This document shows positions 21,022 through 34,063 of a stretch of 64,000 nucleotides of DNA, piece by piece. The notes under the pieces were generated by a model. The model was given only the letters and a program-made list of their open reading frames with translations, made no database searches and was not told where the DNA came from. The stretch's first letter is position 1; every line of letters begins with the position of its first letter. The DNA lies in assembly GCA_022605405.1 (NCBI GenBank), contig JABYQQ010000022.1, positions 310,001 through 374,000 of the forward strand. Direction: 5' to 3'. This stretch comes from Earliella scabrosa. Taxonomy: Eukaryota; Basidiomycota; Agaricomycetes; Polyporales; Polyporaceae. A program made the position numbers and the translations under genes.

Positions 21022-24000
21022 ATGTTCTCGGAGGAAAGCGATCATCTCGAATCTCTCCGCGAACATCTGCAACCGCGTCTATCTGTTGCGCGCCTCCTTG
21101 CCTGTCTCAAGGCACGAACAGGCTTCGACGAGAAGACACAACTCAAGTCCAAGTCCAAGAAAGGCAAAGCGCTCGCTAGCAAGAAGAGGGGACATAGCAG
21201 CGACGAAGAAGATGGTCGTCGGAAGCGTGCGAGGGTGTCGTACGAGGATGCGATATCCCTCTCGGACACCGACGAAGAGCGCCTGTTCCACGCGTACCGG
21301 CGAGTCTTCCGTATCCGCTATACAACTGCCACCGATGGACGCTCTTGCGTGGACGATGCTCAGGCAGAGCAGCTCGGATGGCCTCGCGACGAGAAGGCGC
21401 TTCAAGACTGGTTAGCTGCATACGCTCCCACCGCAGACGATCCTCAGTCGATCGACCTCGGACTGGTTTCGGTAGATAGTTTCTCATACGCGCCTATCCA
21501 TGTACGAACGGTCGACGACGATGCCCAAATACTCCTCACACTTCCCCGTCTGCATCCCGCCTTCAATCTCTACGATTACGACTTCAACCAGCAACGAAGC
21601 CCGGTGCACGATCCATTGCAGGCCTTCCAGGTCCTAGCAAACAATGGTCGCGCTCGTATCCATGCCCGACTTTTCGTCGTCAAGTCCTTCGCGCAAGATG
21701 AGTTGCCGTTTGCACTCCGACTGCAAATTGACTGCTCGTTCGTGTGTCCGAAGATCTTCGAACCCGTATCGGCGGAAGTCGTGGATCAAGTTGTGGCAAG
21801 CCGCAAGTTCGCGTCGGAAAATGCTCGTGTCTTCGATGTGCAAGAGGCACAGCGCAGGCTCGTTCTACATCTATTCCCGCCTCAGACTCTGCGTCCGAGC
21901 TCATATCACGGCAATACCGACATCCCCTTCTTGTTCTCCATCCTGCAACCCGCGCCGGCTTTGCCTTCAGCCGCTGCGCTGGACGCGCTGCAACCTGAAT
22001 CACTCTTGCCTACACTGCTTCCGTTCCAACGACGGAGTGTAGCCTGGATGTTGGGAAGAGAAGGCAAGGCTGTGACCGCATCGGGAGCGATCGTCGACAA
22101 GGCTGAACTTCAGGAAGACGAACGCCCACTTCCCCTCTTTTGGGACAGGTTTCCCGTGTCCACTGAGGAAACGTGGTATGTCAACCGCCTGAGAGGTCTC
22201 ATCTCAGCCAAGCGGCCTACTGGTGAAGACGACGAACTCGACGAAGATGCATCCGGAGGAATTGTCGCCGAAGAGCCTGGCTTGGGCAAGACTTTAGAAT
22301 GCATCTCGACTATCATCATGAATCCTGCGCCCCATCGGTCGCCTGTCAACAAACGATGGGACGCGGCAGCGAAGATCGACGTCAGGGAGATCAAGGTTCG
22401 TGTACGACCTGGTCATATGCGCCATACCGTGCGCTGATGACCTTGCTCAGACGACGCTCATCGTTACTCCACCCTCACTGGCACCCCAGTGGGCGGATGA
22501 GCTGAAGACACACGCTCCGGGGCTCAAAGTCCTCGTTTACGAAGGGTGGCAGAAGGTTCCCGTTCCCACCACCGAGCGGGACTTGGCCCTGGCCCGTGCG
22601 AAACAGGCCCAGACCAAGGCCTCGTCTTCAAGAGGGAAAGGAAAGAAAGGCCAGCCCAAAGGCAAAGGTAAGACCCGCGCGAAGGACGACGACATGGATG
22701 TCGACAGCGATGCCAAGGACGAGGACAGGGACATGAATGAAGACGAGGTCGTTGACTGGTGCACCTACGTCAACACCTTTGACGTGTGTATCACCACGTA
22801 CAACGTCTTGCAGCAGGATCTCGGGGTCGCCCGTCCTCCGCCTACGCGTCCCAGGCGGGCATTCGTGCAGTACAGCACGGTTCATCGGACGCGCTCCCCG
22901 CTTGTGATGTGCGAGTGGTATCGCGTCATCATGGACGAAGTGCAGATGGTCGGAGGAGGGAAGACTGAGTACGCAGGCAGCGCTCTCCAGCTCAGACGTG
23001 GACTGACGTGCTCGAACGCGCAGGGAGATGGTGTCACTTATACCACGACTATCTTCTTTCGCCGTCTCGGGAACGCCTGCTCGTGCCCAAGTCGCGGACC
23101 TCATTCATGTTCTGAAGTGAGCGGCTCGGAGTCGTTGAATGCAGCAATACTCACAGGCATCGTCAGGTTTCTCCGCGTGAGCGCAGTCACTGATGTCGCT
23201 CGGGCGTGGATCCGCCTGCAGAGGCCTGGCTATGTGCATGAGTTCGTGGAGCTCTTTCGCAGGTATACCGTCAGGTGCGTACATGCGCTACCCTCGCCCT
23301 TCGACCGCGCTGAACCCCTATCAGGACGATGAAAGAAGCTGTCAAGAACGAGTTGACCATTCCTCCTCAAACTCGCTACCTGGTACCCATCGAGCTCGGT
23401 CGTGTGGAACGGCATGTGCGTCTGGATCTCTTCACAGCACCACGCGACCGTTGACGTACTGGCTAGGTATACGATCAAACCCTGGACGCTGCGCTGCTTG
23501 ACCTCGGGTTGGACGCGCGGGGTGTTGCGGCCACGGAGAACTGGGAAGTCGATGTTGGGAAGCTCCGGCACTGGCTCCGTCGACTGCGCGGCTTGTGTAC
23601 CCACCCACAAGTTGGTCAGCTTGCCGTCAACGCCGTAGACAAGCTCCACAAGCCTGGCGTGCTAAAGAGTATGGCTGAAGTTTTGGAGGTAAGCATTCGA
23701 TCGAGCAGATGACAAGAACGTGCTCACGCTCGCTCGATGTTTGTCAGACAATGCGCGAACACAACTGGAGGAACTGGATGGACGACAGGAAGAGCAAGGT
23801 TCGTAGCGCATTGTCACCATGGCTCCTGTATTGAGACATCATTGTGCCGACAATAGGTCATGAACACGACTACGCTAGCTCAGCTCGTTCAGCGCGAAGA
23901 GCAGAACAAGAACCGTTATCGACAGGCGCTCGACCTTCTCATCGAGGCCGAGCAAGAAGCAGACAAGATGATGGCTGACGTCAAGGAGGCTATTGCACAG

Positions 24001-27000
24001 CACACGAAGGAGGGCGAAAAGCTCAAGGAAGAGACGGCGCAGCTCCGCGCGGCGCGCCGGAAGGGCTCCGCCGACGACCAGCAGGCGGAAGGCGACAAGG
24101 GCAAAGGAAAGGGGCGCGCGAATGGCGACACGCCCGAGGTGGACCTGCAGGACCTGGAGGCGGACGAGGAAGGCATCCCCCGCAACCCCGCTGGAGACGC
24201 GCATCGAGCGAAGAGCACGTCGCTCTCCCAACGTCTGCGCGAGAACAGAATCGTGCTCCACAAGATCAAGTTCCTTCAGGGAGACGTGTACCACGTCCTG
24301 GGCAAGTCGTACGAAAACGCGGAGAACGAGGCGTATGCTGCGGCTCAGGAACTGCGAAGCCTTCTACTCAAAGGTATTGTCGCTACATGCTGTCATCGAG
24401 CGATTCCTGACGCATCCTCGCAGGGACGGAGGACGCTGCGCAGAAGGCTATGACATACCTTGACCGTGACCCCATCGTCAAGGCCCTGAAGGAGAAGGAC
24501 CTGTACGTCAAGAAGAACTACCTCGGCAAGGGTGGCATCAAGTCTACACACCTGGTACGTGTTCCTTTCAGCGAGACTGAGTCTCAGACTAACGGTACGT
24601 TTAGATGGATGAGGCCGAGGAGCTCATAGACGGCCTCCTGAACGAGCAATCCCGCTTGCTGTGGCAGTGGAGGCAGAAGCTCATCGCGTTGTTGACTGAG
24701 CCGCTCGGAGGTAGCGGCGACGACGCTGACGGACAGGAGTACAACAGGAGTCTCGAGACCCAGGGCGAGGCCGAAGCGTACCTCCAGGCCTACGCTGCGC
24801 TCCTTGCGGACCGGCGCGAGACGTTGACCGCGGAGCGCACCCTCCTGGCCGCACACGACGTACGCGAGGTCAAGGCGCGCAAGACGAAGCGTGCGCAACA
24901 GGCGCTAGCGTCCAAGTATGGGTTGTCCGATGCAGAACCGCTCGAACTCGAGCAGATCGCGGACATGGAGGTCCTGCCCGAGCACCAGGTCATGGCGAAG
25001 GGTCTCCACGACGAGCGCAAGGCGCTGCTTGACAGCTGGGATCCGGGGCGAGCCGTGAAGAGCATCATGGTCGACTTGAATAACGTCGCGGTGGCGATCC
25101 AGAACAAGGACGATCCAGAGAAGATCATTGCGCAGGGAGCTGTCAAGAACCTGCGGTCGCTCATTGCCGAGCAAGGTCAGTGGAACCATGTCATATTGTC
25201 TCTGACTGCCGTCACCAAGACAACCCATAGGGAAACTCATTGACCGTCTCCAAAATGACCTTGCCCACCTCCGGAGGGCGTTCAACGAGCGTATCGCGTA
25301 TGTGACCTGATACACTTTTTCGTCTAACCTACTCATGCAGTATGATACAGATACTTCCGCCAACTGCAGGAGATCTCCGACACGGTCGCCGAAGCTGAAT
25401 GGGACGGCTCGTTGGCGGACACCATGGCTGACATCCGCCAACAACAAACCGACCTCGATACGAAGATCAAAGCCGCCCGCGCTCGTCAGCGGTACATGGA
25501 CAACCTGAGCAAGTCGCACGAGGAGGGAACGATGGACGAAGACGACAAGACGTGCATCCTGTGCAAGTGTGACTTCATCCGGGGTTACATCACCCACTGG
25601 TACGTCGTCTAGCGTGCCCGTTAGGTGCAGTGATATTGATGAAGCAATTTATCAGTGCGCACGTATACTGCGAGGTATGTTCCGGCTTGTACGATCGTGC
25701 GCATCTATTCATCTCGTGAATAGGAGTGCATGAAGGCCTGGATCGCGCGTCCGGAAGGCAAGGCGTGTCCAGTGTGCCGAGTCCCCATCAACTCCGACCA
25801 GCTCCAACGGTTCACGATCGACAACAAGCTTGAGCAGCCTTCCAAGCCCTCGCCGAAGATACTGCCAAATAATGAGGTCGTACCGCGATCAAGACGGGAG
25901 ATCCAGTACAATTTCATCAGCCCGCAGACGCTACAGGATATCCAGGCGATGGAGGCGTACGGCAGTTACGGAAGCAAGATCGAGACGCTCGTCCGCCATC
26001 TGCTGTACCTTGAGGTCACAGATCCGGGCGCGAAGAGCATCGTGTTCTCGGCATGGGCGGACTCCTTGCTCAGTGCGTACTTTTCTGCTTCACGTCGCTC
26101 GTGTCGAGTACTGACATGAGCTCTCACGTATTGCAGTCATACAGCACGCGTTGAAGGCGAATGGTACGTCTAGTCTGCTGTATCTATCGCGATCACACCA
26201 CTCAATCTGGCATTCCGTCTAGGGATCTCTTGCCTACGCATTGACCAGAACACCGGCCGCCAGAACGCTGCGAAGAAGTTCCGCACGGATCCCACGATCA
26301 GCGTGCTGCTCTTGCATGGGTACGTGGTTTGGTTCTCGTCATGTTCATTCCCAGTACGCTGATCGTCATGCAGCGAACGTGAGAATGCGGGACTGAACGT
26401 CACCTGCGCCTCGCGGGTCTTCCTGGTCGAGAGTGTTGTCCACCATGCGTTCGAGGTCCAAGGTAACGTTGGATCGGTCTGTGTTCTAAGGTCCTGAACT
26501 AACGTGTCTCGTTGTAATAGCTATCGCACGTATCGATCGGATGGGTCAGACACGCCCGACAGAAGGTACGTGCCTACTGTCCTCATACCCGCTATTGAAA
26601 GACTCATGTGGCGCCCTCCAGTCTACTGTTACTACGCTGAAGACTCTGTCGAGCGCAACATCCTCGACCTCGCCGCTAAGCAAGGGTTGTCTCTGTACAC
26701 CCGTGAAAACGCAGCCGGTCACTTGAACGTGACGCCGTTCGCCGCGGACTCGGACAAGAACCAAGTCGACGCGCCGTCGAAGAAGGTGCTCAAGGGCGAC
26801 TTCGTGTTCAAGTGAGTCCCATCTTCATCTATCTTCGATGATAGTGTTCACATGTTGCTTCGCGACAGGACGGATGACATGCTCGCCATCTTCTTCCCCC
26901 ATATGTTCGAAGATATCGAATATTTGTTGTCTCCGGATGAGCTTGGCCAGGGCCCAGAGGAGTCCGAAACCCCGACCCAGGAGACGACTTCGACGGCTCC

Positions 27001-27061
27001 GCGGCGAACAACGCGGGCGGTGCGGGAGAACGCTGTCGCAGGGCCATCACGGGTGCGGTGA
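21022..27061 (+). CDS. SNF2-family ATPase with RING finger, SHPRH/IRC20-type E3 ubiquitin ligase
   Basis: A large nuclear protein, roughly 1,400-1,500 residues, in many exons. SHPRH/Irc20 proteins couple SNF2 translocation to ubiquitin ligation in DNA-damage tolerance and repair. Exon 1 (21022..22395) carries the basic N-terminus and the start of the ATPase, with LLPFQRRSVAWML and motif I EEPGLGKTLEC. Exon 2 (22451..22968) gives TTLIVTPPSLAPQW, a Lys-rich insertion and the DExx box IMDEVQMV; exon 3 has SGTPARA. A long helical insertion follows, then a C3HC4 RING split by introns (CILCKCDF, HCAHVYCEEC, CPVCR, about 25553-25790). The C-terminal lobe has SIVFSAWADSL, LLLHGERENAGLNVT, HHAFEVQAIARIDRMGQTR in pieces, and YCYYAEDSVERNILDLAA. 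Motif I carries Pro where most SNF2 proteins have Met. Confidence 0.9.
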
Positions 27062-27503
27062 CAGTTGTCGACTAGATATCAACTCTTGTTTCTTGGTTCC
27101 ATCTTTGTTACAGCTTTCATACGGACATCTCAAACCCGCATTCCCTAGATGTAGGTAGATGGTTCACGACTCGGATGATGTCGACCAGTGTCACTGGCGG
27201 CCTATCCCCATACTCCGTCGACGTTTTACACCCCGCCCGCGGCACATGTAGTCATGTACATACGTGTATCTGGCCGCAGGCTTTAAATTGCTTGCTGGAC
27301 TACATATGGCTCATATGCGTACTGTTCACGAACAGTCAACGCATCAACCGGGGCCGGCGCCCGGACCGGAGCTGGTGGTGACGTACGTACTTCCCACATT
27401 GTCGCAACTTCAATTGTTGAACTTGACCCTCATCGTCTCGTCCATCTCCTTGCCATCCTAACTCAGATATTCGTGCCTTCACTTCACCTCCTATCAGGCC
27501 ACC
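27062..27503. other. Intergenic gap before FMP46-like gene
   Basis: Helicase 3' end and the short promoter of the downstream gene. Nothing else seen. Confidence 0.45.
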
Positions 27504-28101
27504 ATGTTCAAGGCATTTACAAGGAGTATCGTACGTCCTTGGCGACAGTGGATCGAGAACAAGTCGGAACACTGACCGACCGTGTAGCCTGAACTGTCGA
27601 TCTTGTACGTGTTGTGTTGTTCCTAGGATAGACGACACAGACATCACTCAAGCATGTTTCACAATCTCGCGCAGTCATAGCCCCTCATCTCCTGCGTCGA
27701 CAAATGCCTTGCGCTTGTTGCGCGCGGCCGTCTCTGCTCCCTATCCGCCTTCGAAGCCCTCCGCACCACCGCTCAACTTCAACCTCGAAGTGATTGAGAA
27801 CACCCCGCCAACCCCCGATCAGTTGAGAACCATTCTCTCCTATCTTCCGTCGAAATCGCCGACTGGTCCGGGGGGCGCTGCACCTACGCCGTCGCCGGAT
27901 GTTCTCCTCTCCGCCCATCCGACGGTCGACAGCCGCCCGACCGACGCGGAAGGCGTCGCGAAACTCGCGTCACAGAATCCCAATGCGCTCAAGTGGCCCA
28001 TTGTCGTGGACTGGCATAGTGGAAGGGCGGCGGTGGGTGATGTGGAGGCGGTCAAGGGGTTACTGGAGGAGCTACGGAAGAAGAGGGATGGTGAGGCTTG
28101 A
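27504..28101 (+). CDS. Putative mitochondrial redox protein, FMP46 / DUF1687 family
   Basis: A small protein of about 156 residues with a thioredoxin-like fold, expected in mitochondria; yeast Fmp46 is a putative redox protein of unknown substrate. Exons are 27504..27530, 27588..27604 and 27675..28101. The 17-nt middle exon is set by family fit: the joined N-terminus reads PELSIFHSPSSPASTNALRL. Conserved blocks follow: FNLEVIENTPPTPDQLRTIL, YLPSK, then a Pro/Gly-rich loop and the C-terminal NALKWPIVVDWHSGRAAVGD with the terminal helix VKGLLEELRKKRDGEA. No CxxC motif is visible. The basic first residues MFKAFTRSI could be part of a targeting signal. The microexon is the least certain point. 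Confidence 0.8.
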
Positions 28102-31100
28102 TGGACTAAGGGTGTTCTTATGTGCGTTCCGCTGGAATTCTTACCTCGCTGACATGTACGTTCACTTCGTTGTTTGTGCAATGCCGAATTCTGCGCGAAC
28201 TTTGTCAACAGCGCCCAAGAAGACCCACTGCCGGCAGGAGACTATGATTCTCGACAAGAGTATGTTACACTTGATCTCACAATATCCCGAGTACAACTTC
28301 TCCCCTCTTCCCTAGCTGTTCACTTATATCGGACATTTACAAGTTCTGCTAGTCTCGGACTTGATATCACACAGTCTATCCCACCCGGTTCGAGTAATAG
28401 CACTCATTGCGCCGCGAGACAAACGCGATCTGAGGCGTGCCGAATAAGACGGAAACTCGCGACCTTCAAGAGAACAAGCCCACAGGGACGCCACGGACCG
28501 ACCTGATCTCGCGATCGGTGTACGTCGTCTATAGTACCGTACCAAGGGCTTCGCGATCTTCGGACGTACATAAACGGTACGTGGTTAACACCCACAAGCA
28601 TTTCCGCTCATTGACCCATCCTCAGCTAGTGGGTTTATCACATACGGTGTCTAACTGCCTACTGACGCGGATGGTTTGTTTGTCGATTAGTCCGTTGAAG
28701 TGCGAGAGCGTTTTCCCGACAGTCCGGTGGACATCAGCCACACGAGCGAAGGCATCGAAATCCAGACACTTCCGAGGACATACAGCAGTTCTTGCTGCGA
28801 AACGAGACAGTCCTCGCATGATATCGGCACGGCGGGTTTACAAAACAGGAGGTAATAAATGATGAGTTGCCGCTCACATGTCCACCGGAACGCCATCTGT
28901 CGTTCGTACGTTTGATTCTTATGTTCGAGGCTTCCTGTCATCATGTCAGATCCCGCCTCCCAGTCTCAGTCTCAGCTCTACTGAGCTCGAGGGTCGATTT
29001 CGTTGTTGAGATGTACACAACGAAACTGTGAGCCCGGATGATCTTGAACTGAAGCATTTCTAATGATTGACTCTAGTATTCCTCAAACGGCGTATATAGG
29101 ATTAGCTTCGATTGGGGAGTTATACACTCGCTGTCTATCCATGTTGCGCCCTCATCATCTCTGGGTTTCAGAACTGAGATATCGCTAGTGGCGAGGGCTA
29201 CTAGAACATCCGTATAATCACTTCCACCGTCAGGGACCACGTATTTTCTGTGGGTTCTTTTCGTGCGGCTCATGCACCTGTTCTCATGCCAACTTTAGGA
29301 CCTGCTGCATTCTGAATGCTCTCACCACCAATCCGCAAGGAAAGGTGTGTCCCACACTGAGCTGGCTTGTCGGCTGAAAGGGATCTCTCAATCATTGCCG
29401 CTACAGGCGTCCATAATAGCCCTGATGTCCATGCTGTGAGTGTCCCTCCATTGAGGTTCCGTGCATTGGCACTCACTATCATGACACCGTGGGCTGCAAT
29501 CGATACTGTTGTCGCGCTTCCTCCTTAACCTCCGTTCCGTGGATGCCAAGCCATTATCCCTCCCCACGATCTCTAGCAAGTTCTCAGCTCACCTGGAGTT
29601 ACGCTTTGCGCCGCAATCGCCACTGGGCAACATCGGCAAACCCTTGCCACTTGGACATAGAAAGGCAGGAATTCATCCCTTTCCGAGCGCGAGCTCTTCG
29701 ACCTTGCAGACGTTGACGAGCACGACTCCCTGGCTAACAACGGCTAGCACCTCAAACATCGACCGGGAGGAGGAGCGGGATAAAATACCGGCTTGTAAAT
29801 GAAACAAGGTCGTAGGAGCCTAGCGAAGAATGCGGATGTACGGAGTGACGGAATGTATGGCCACTTAGACGGATGTGAGGTGGGATGTGTGCGCTATGAT
29901 GGTCAGATGTGCGTATTATGACGACTCTACACCCGCTCCTTTTACTGCTGTCCCTGATCTGTGTTCAACGGCCCTCCACTTGCAGCCGTCCGTCCAAGCT
30001 CGGACCCATATACATTCCTGCTCATTACCTATCGACCTCGCTCGGCCTTGCATGAAACTACAATTGAATAACGATCCTTCTCATGCTTCGTTCCATTCCA
30101 AAATTGCGCATGATTGACCGGCGCCGGTCACGCTGACGCCGAATCCAGGCATACCTTCAGTCAGCACGGAGCTCCGCTCCTCCCTTCCATCGGCGTTCGA
30201 CAGCCTCGATGCACCCCTGGACACAAGGGGGAGGACGACCGCGAACATGAGCATGGGTACCAGGGACTGGATACTGATGAATATGACGACGTACTTGTAT
30301 GCCACGGGAACGACACACGGATCCGAATCTTCGGGCGAGTACCACGCCAACCTGGAGGATGAGGCGGAAAAGACATAACCGGCGGGAGAACATATTGTAT
30401 GGATGACATGCGTGTGCCACCAGCGGAGAGGGAATGGAGCTGGAGACATGCCCTACTTCGGAGTAGGACGAGGTTCCCTGGTCCGTCTGTCTGCAACCAA
30501 TCAGTAGACGGTTTACTGGCAAGTGGGCAAGCTCCGTATCTTCACCCAGGGATAGGGCACGATGAGTAGGTGCAATAGAAAGACGTCTCACGACGATGCC
30601 CGAGCATGGGAACTTGGCCGTCGAGTGGGAACCCCGCGAAACATCGAGGCCTGTAGCTTGGACCCACTCCAACGGCCAGGTTTCTCAGGCCCTGAGCCCT
30701 GGGGCTGGGGCGAGCGCAGCTGTCTCACGGCAGGGCGAGTGCCACCCGGTGGATGGCGTCCTCACGGTCACGCATGGACATTGGCCAGATGAGTGTTGAA
30801 CATACCAGCGTCACGGAGATCCTCTCTCAGCGGCCATGGTTCCCCGAGCGTCGTGTCAACGCTAAGCCTGAGTACTATCCGAAATTCCGAATCCATGTGA
30901 ACCTCGGGTCGACTCGGAGTGGCATAGGGTGTGTCAGCGATGGACACCGTCATATATACTTAGAGTAGATACGTACTAGCTATGAACTGCGCGTAAGTAT
31001 CGTTCTGCGACTACGACACTCTGTCGTCGCTTCGTGGTGGGAGCCTGGGAGGTAGACTCGGCGGGCCGCAGGGCTGCTTAGTCAGCATCGCCCTCTAGAC

Positions 31101-31914
31101 GCCGAAGCTGAAATTGCGCATACTTACCTACCAGCATCATACAAGCCTCCAACACACCTTTTCTCTGCTTCATGGCCCTTGAACTCGCATCAACGTCGTA
31201 GATTGAGGGGATTAACACCGAAGAATCCAATATTTGATGCCATACGGAAGCTAAGAGTGAGTTGCCCTTTCATCACCTGGGTTGCACCCATTTTGATCGA
31301 GGACTCATGTATGCATATGTCAGCATTCGGGCTCTATCACGGATGCGAAGGTGTTAGCTTCTCGAATATGCTGAAGTCAGGTTACTGCCTGGGTTCTCTG
31401 AGTCTGCATGACTAGGTACCAGACCCCTCTCTCGATTCGCATTCAGCAAGCTCTGCGGCTTCAACCGCTTTTTGAGCCCGGAAGAGCCCGAAGTAACGCA
31501 TTCTCATGGTCTCGACTACGTCTAAAACATTGCCATACCGGCTATCCAACACATAAGCATTCCCCGGCTCACATGGGACTACTCGCTGGATAATGCTTCC
31601 GAATCGTCACTTCTTTGGCAATTCACCCACACACCATGGGCTCGTGGTAGCGGAGATGGTGAGTTTTTTTCTCGCGGTCGCGCCAATGGATGTTCGGAGC
31701 CACCCCGTACCTTTAAGCCTCTCAACTGCCTGAGACGATGCAATTCTGCCTCCCTCATCCGCGATCGCGGTTGCTTGGCCAGCGTTGCGCTTGACAGTGG
31801 AATATCCTCGCTTACTTTACCGACGCGTCGATCGTCCTCTGGATTGCAGTGTCGCAGCCCCACGACTACTCGCTTCTTCGAAGACTAGTGTCTATATTTT
31901 GTGGAAAGGTTGAT
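28102..31914. other. 3.8-kb gene-poor stretch
   Basis: No gene can be supported. On the minus strand between about 31190 and 30090 there are scattered coding-like pieces: MKQRKGVLEACMMLVG ending at a good GTAAGTATG donor near 31130, an ATG frame at 30953..30768, and a frame at 30449..30081 with a hydrophobic run (KYVVIFISIQSLVPMLMFAV) that could be a membrane helix. I could not join them into one gene. The rest shows nothing recognisable. Confidence 0.35.
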
Positions 31915-34063
31915 ATGAGGTATGCAGCTTCATCCGTCTCTAAACTGGGTCTGTGCGCTGACACGAATGACAGCCCCAGGAGCCGCCTGTCTGGCCCCTC
32001 ATGGATCTCCTTGCTCTTGTCGCCTCCCATATTACCCTTCCTCCTGCCCTCTGTTCTCACCCACGCCGAGCTCGTCAACATCACGATAGATGACACGTCC
32101 ACATCGATTGTCTACAACCCTTCTTCTTCGTGGCATGCATCGTCTGTTCCATGCTCTACTTGCCTTGCACCTCCCTCGTCGATTGCCTTGAAAGGCTCAT
32201 GGCATCACGGAGCGCACGTCATACCTACCGTGGACGCTGACGACCTACCCACGGACACGAGCGCTCTGGATCCCGGTAATCTACGACCAGGAGAAGACGG
32301 AAGTCACAGCGATGAAGAAGATGAAAGCGGTAGCGAAAGTGACGGAGAAAGTGAAGATGGTCATGGCGGAAGCAAGACGAGGCAGCGGAGCGTCTCGGTG
32401 ACTGCACATGTGTCTCAAAGACGAACCCAGAGTCCGGATAACGATCCAATATTCAATCCATTCTTCATTCCCCATTTGGATAGCGATGACCAAGGCTTTG
32501 AGGATCAGCCAGTCTCCGCACAATTCAATTTTACCGGTACGTGTTCTATGTATGCCAATCACGAGGCGAAGATGGATTGCTTTGCTGTCGGATCAACTAA
32601 CAGAGGTGCTGACCATCCCATACAGGTTCCGCCGTGTACGTCTACGCTCTGATTCCACTCGGAACCGCTGCAGCGAACACAACGCCGACGTTCATGAATC
32701 TCACGTTTGTGCTCGACTCGCACCCCGCCAGGACCTACCGACACACTGGTACAGCGTCTGCAACCGGATTCCTCCCTTCGCAACTGGTGTTCGGGCAAAC
32801 CGAGTTGTCGGAGGCGCCGCATACGCTGACTATCCAAATCGGGCCGGATTCGGTCCTCCTCTTAGATTACATCGTTTACACACAAGACACACTCGCTGAC
32901 GGAGGAGAAGGATCCAATACATCATCCAATGGAACGACCAATGCCCCTGGAGCGCAAGTAACGGGATCAGGTACTGGGAGCACGGCGCCAAGCGATGGTC
33001 CCGGGACTACCAAGTTGTGCGTATAATTCCCGCTTGTATTTCGGGATGCTGCTATTCACTCACGTACCGAATTATCCTATTCGCTGGAACGACCGGATAT
33101 CTCACTGACTCTTGATTCGCTCGCTGGTTATGTACTCCACCGCCTTCACTCGCCCCCCTTCCCCGACTCTCCTGCTATCCGCCCTCCACTACTCCGTCCT
33201 CGCATTCCCTTCTTTCTTCCTCTCCCGCCATGTCCTCCAGGTCCGCCAGCCAAACGAAGGCGCACAACATCGCCACGTTTGCCGGCGCTGTGGGCGGTAG
33301 TGTCGGGTTGCTCGCCGTCCTCTCGCTGTCGTTGGCGATCAGCATCTACCGACGGCGCTTGCGCGCCGCGCGTCGGGACCGCCGTTACCGACGCTCCCAA
33401 AATCATTCAGACCCGAACTTTGACGGCGAGTCCTTCCACACTGATGCCTCCGAGGATAGCCCGCCCATGCAGGGCCCAGCCCCCTTCGTTCCACGATACT
33501 TCCCTGGGACTGTTGTCCCTGCACCTCCACCACCATACACCCCTCCGAACGAGGCGACACTAGCGTTGCTCACATCCACCTCCCCCGTACCATGGGCACC
33601 TCCGCGGATACCTGCACCAGGGGAAGACACATCATACGCTGATCGACCACCTCCCAGTCCTCCCCCATTACCTGAAGATGGCGTTGACGACTATTTCGCT
33701 CCACCTTCCTTCCCGGCCGCGATCTCCTCTCCTATACCCGCCATCCTCGCCGGCTACTCGCCAGTGGCCACATCATCAGCACCGGTGAGCACGTCGCCAG
33801 TCCCACGACATACAAATGGATCCGGTTCAAGAGGCGTATACGCCACGGACCCTCCGCCGTCGCGCTCACGAGCGAACTCCGATGCGCAGTCGCAGCGCAG
33901 CGGGTACTCTGACCGGCCACCATCATTTGCATCGCAAGCGCCGCCATTGATACCCCTGCCACAGCCAGAGTCGGACAGCCGTGGGGATAGGGAGGCGCAA
34001 GAGGCGCGGCAGCGGACATCTGACGAGGACCGTCACTCTGTGCGGTCAGCGCGTTCCCGGTGA
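31915..34063 (+). CDS. Single-pass membrane protein with extracellular beta-rich region and proline-rich tail
   Basis: A hypothetical surface protein of about 593 residues. Exons are 31915..31919, 31974..32536, 32626..33016 and 33241..34063. A 5-nt first coding exon (ATGAG) is followed by a 54-nt intron; skipping it places a clear signal peptide (ISLLLSPPILPFLLPSVLTHA) at the N-terminus. The ectodomain begins ELVNITIDDTSTSIVYNPSS with a Cys pair (PCSTC), an acidic Ser/Glu/Asp stretch and GSAVYVYALIP, NLTFVLDS and LTIQIGP strands, then a Ser/Thr/Gly stalk. The membrane helix is about IATFAGAVGGSVGLLAVLSL with a following SLAISIYRRRLRAARR stop-transfer. The tail is rich in Pro and Ser. This layout is common in agaricomycete proteins without known function; possible wall or signalling role is inference. 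Confidence 0.72.
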
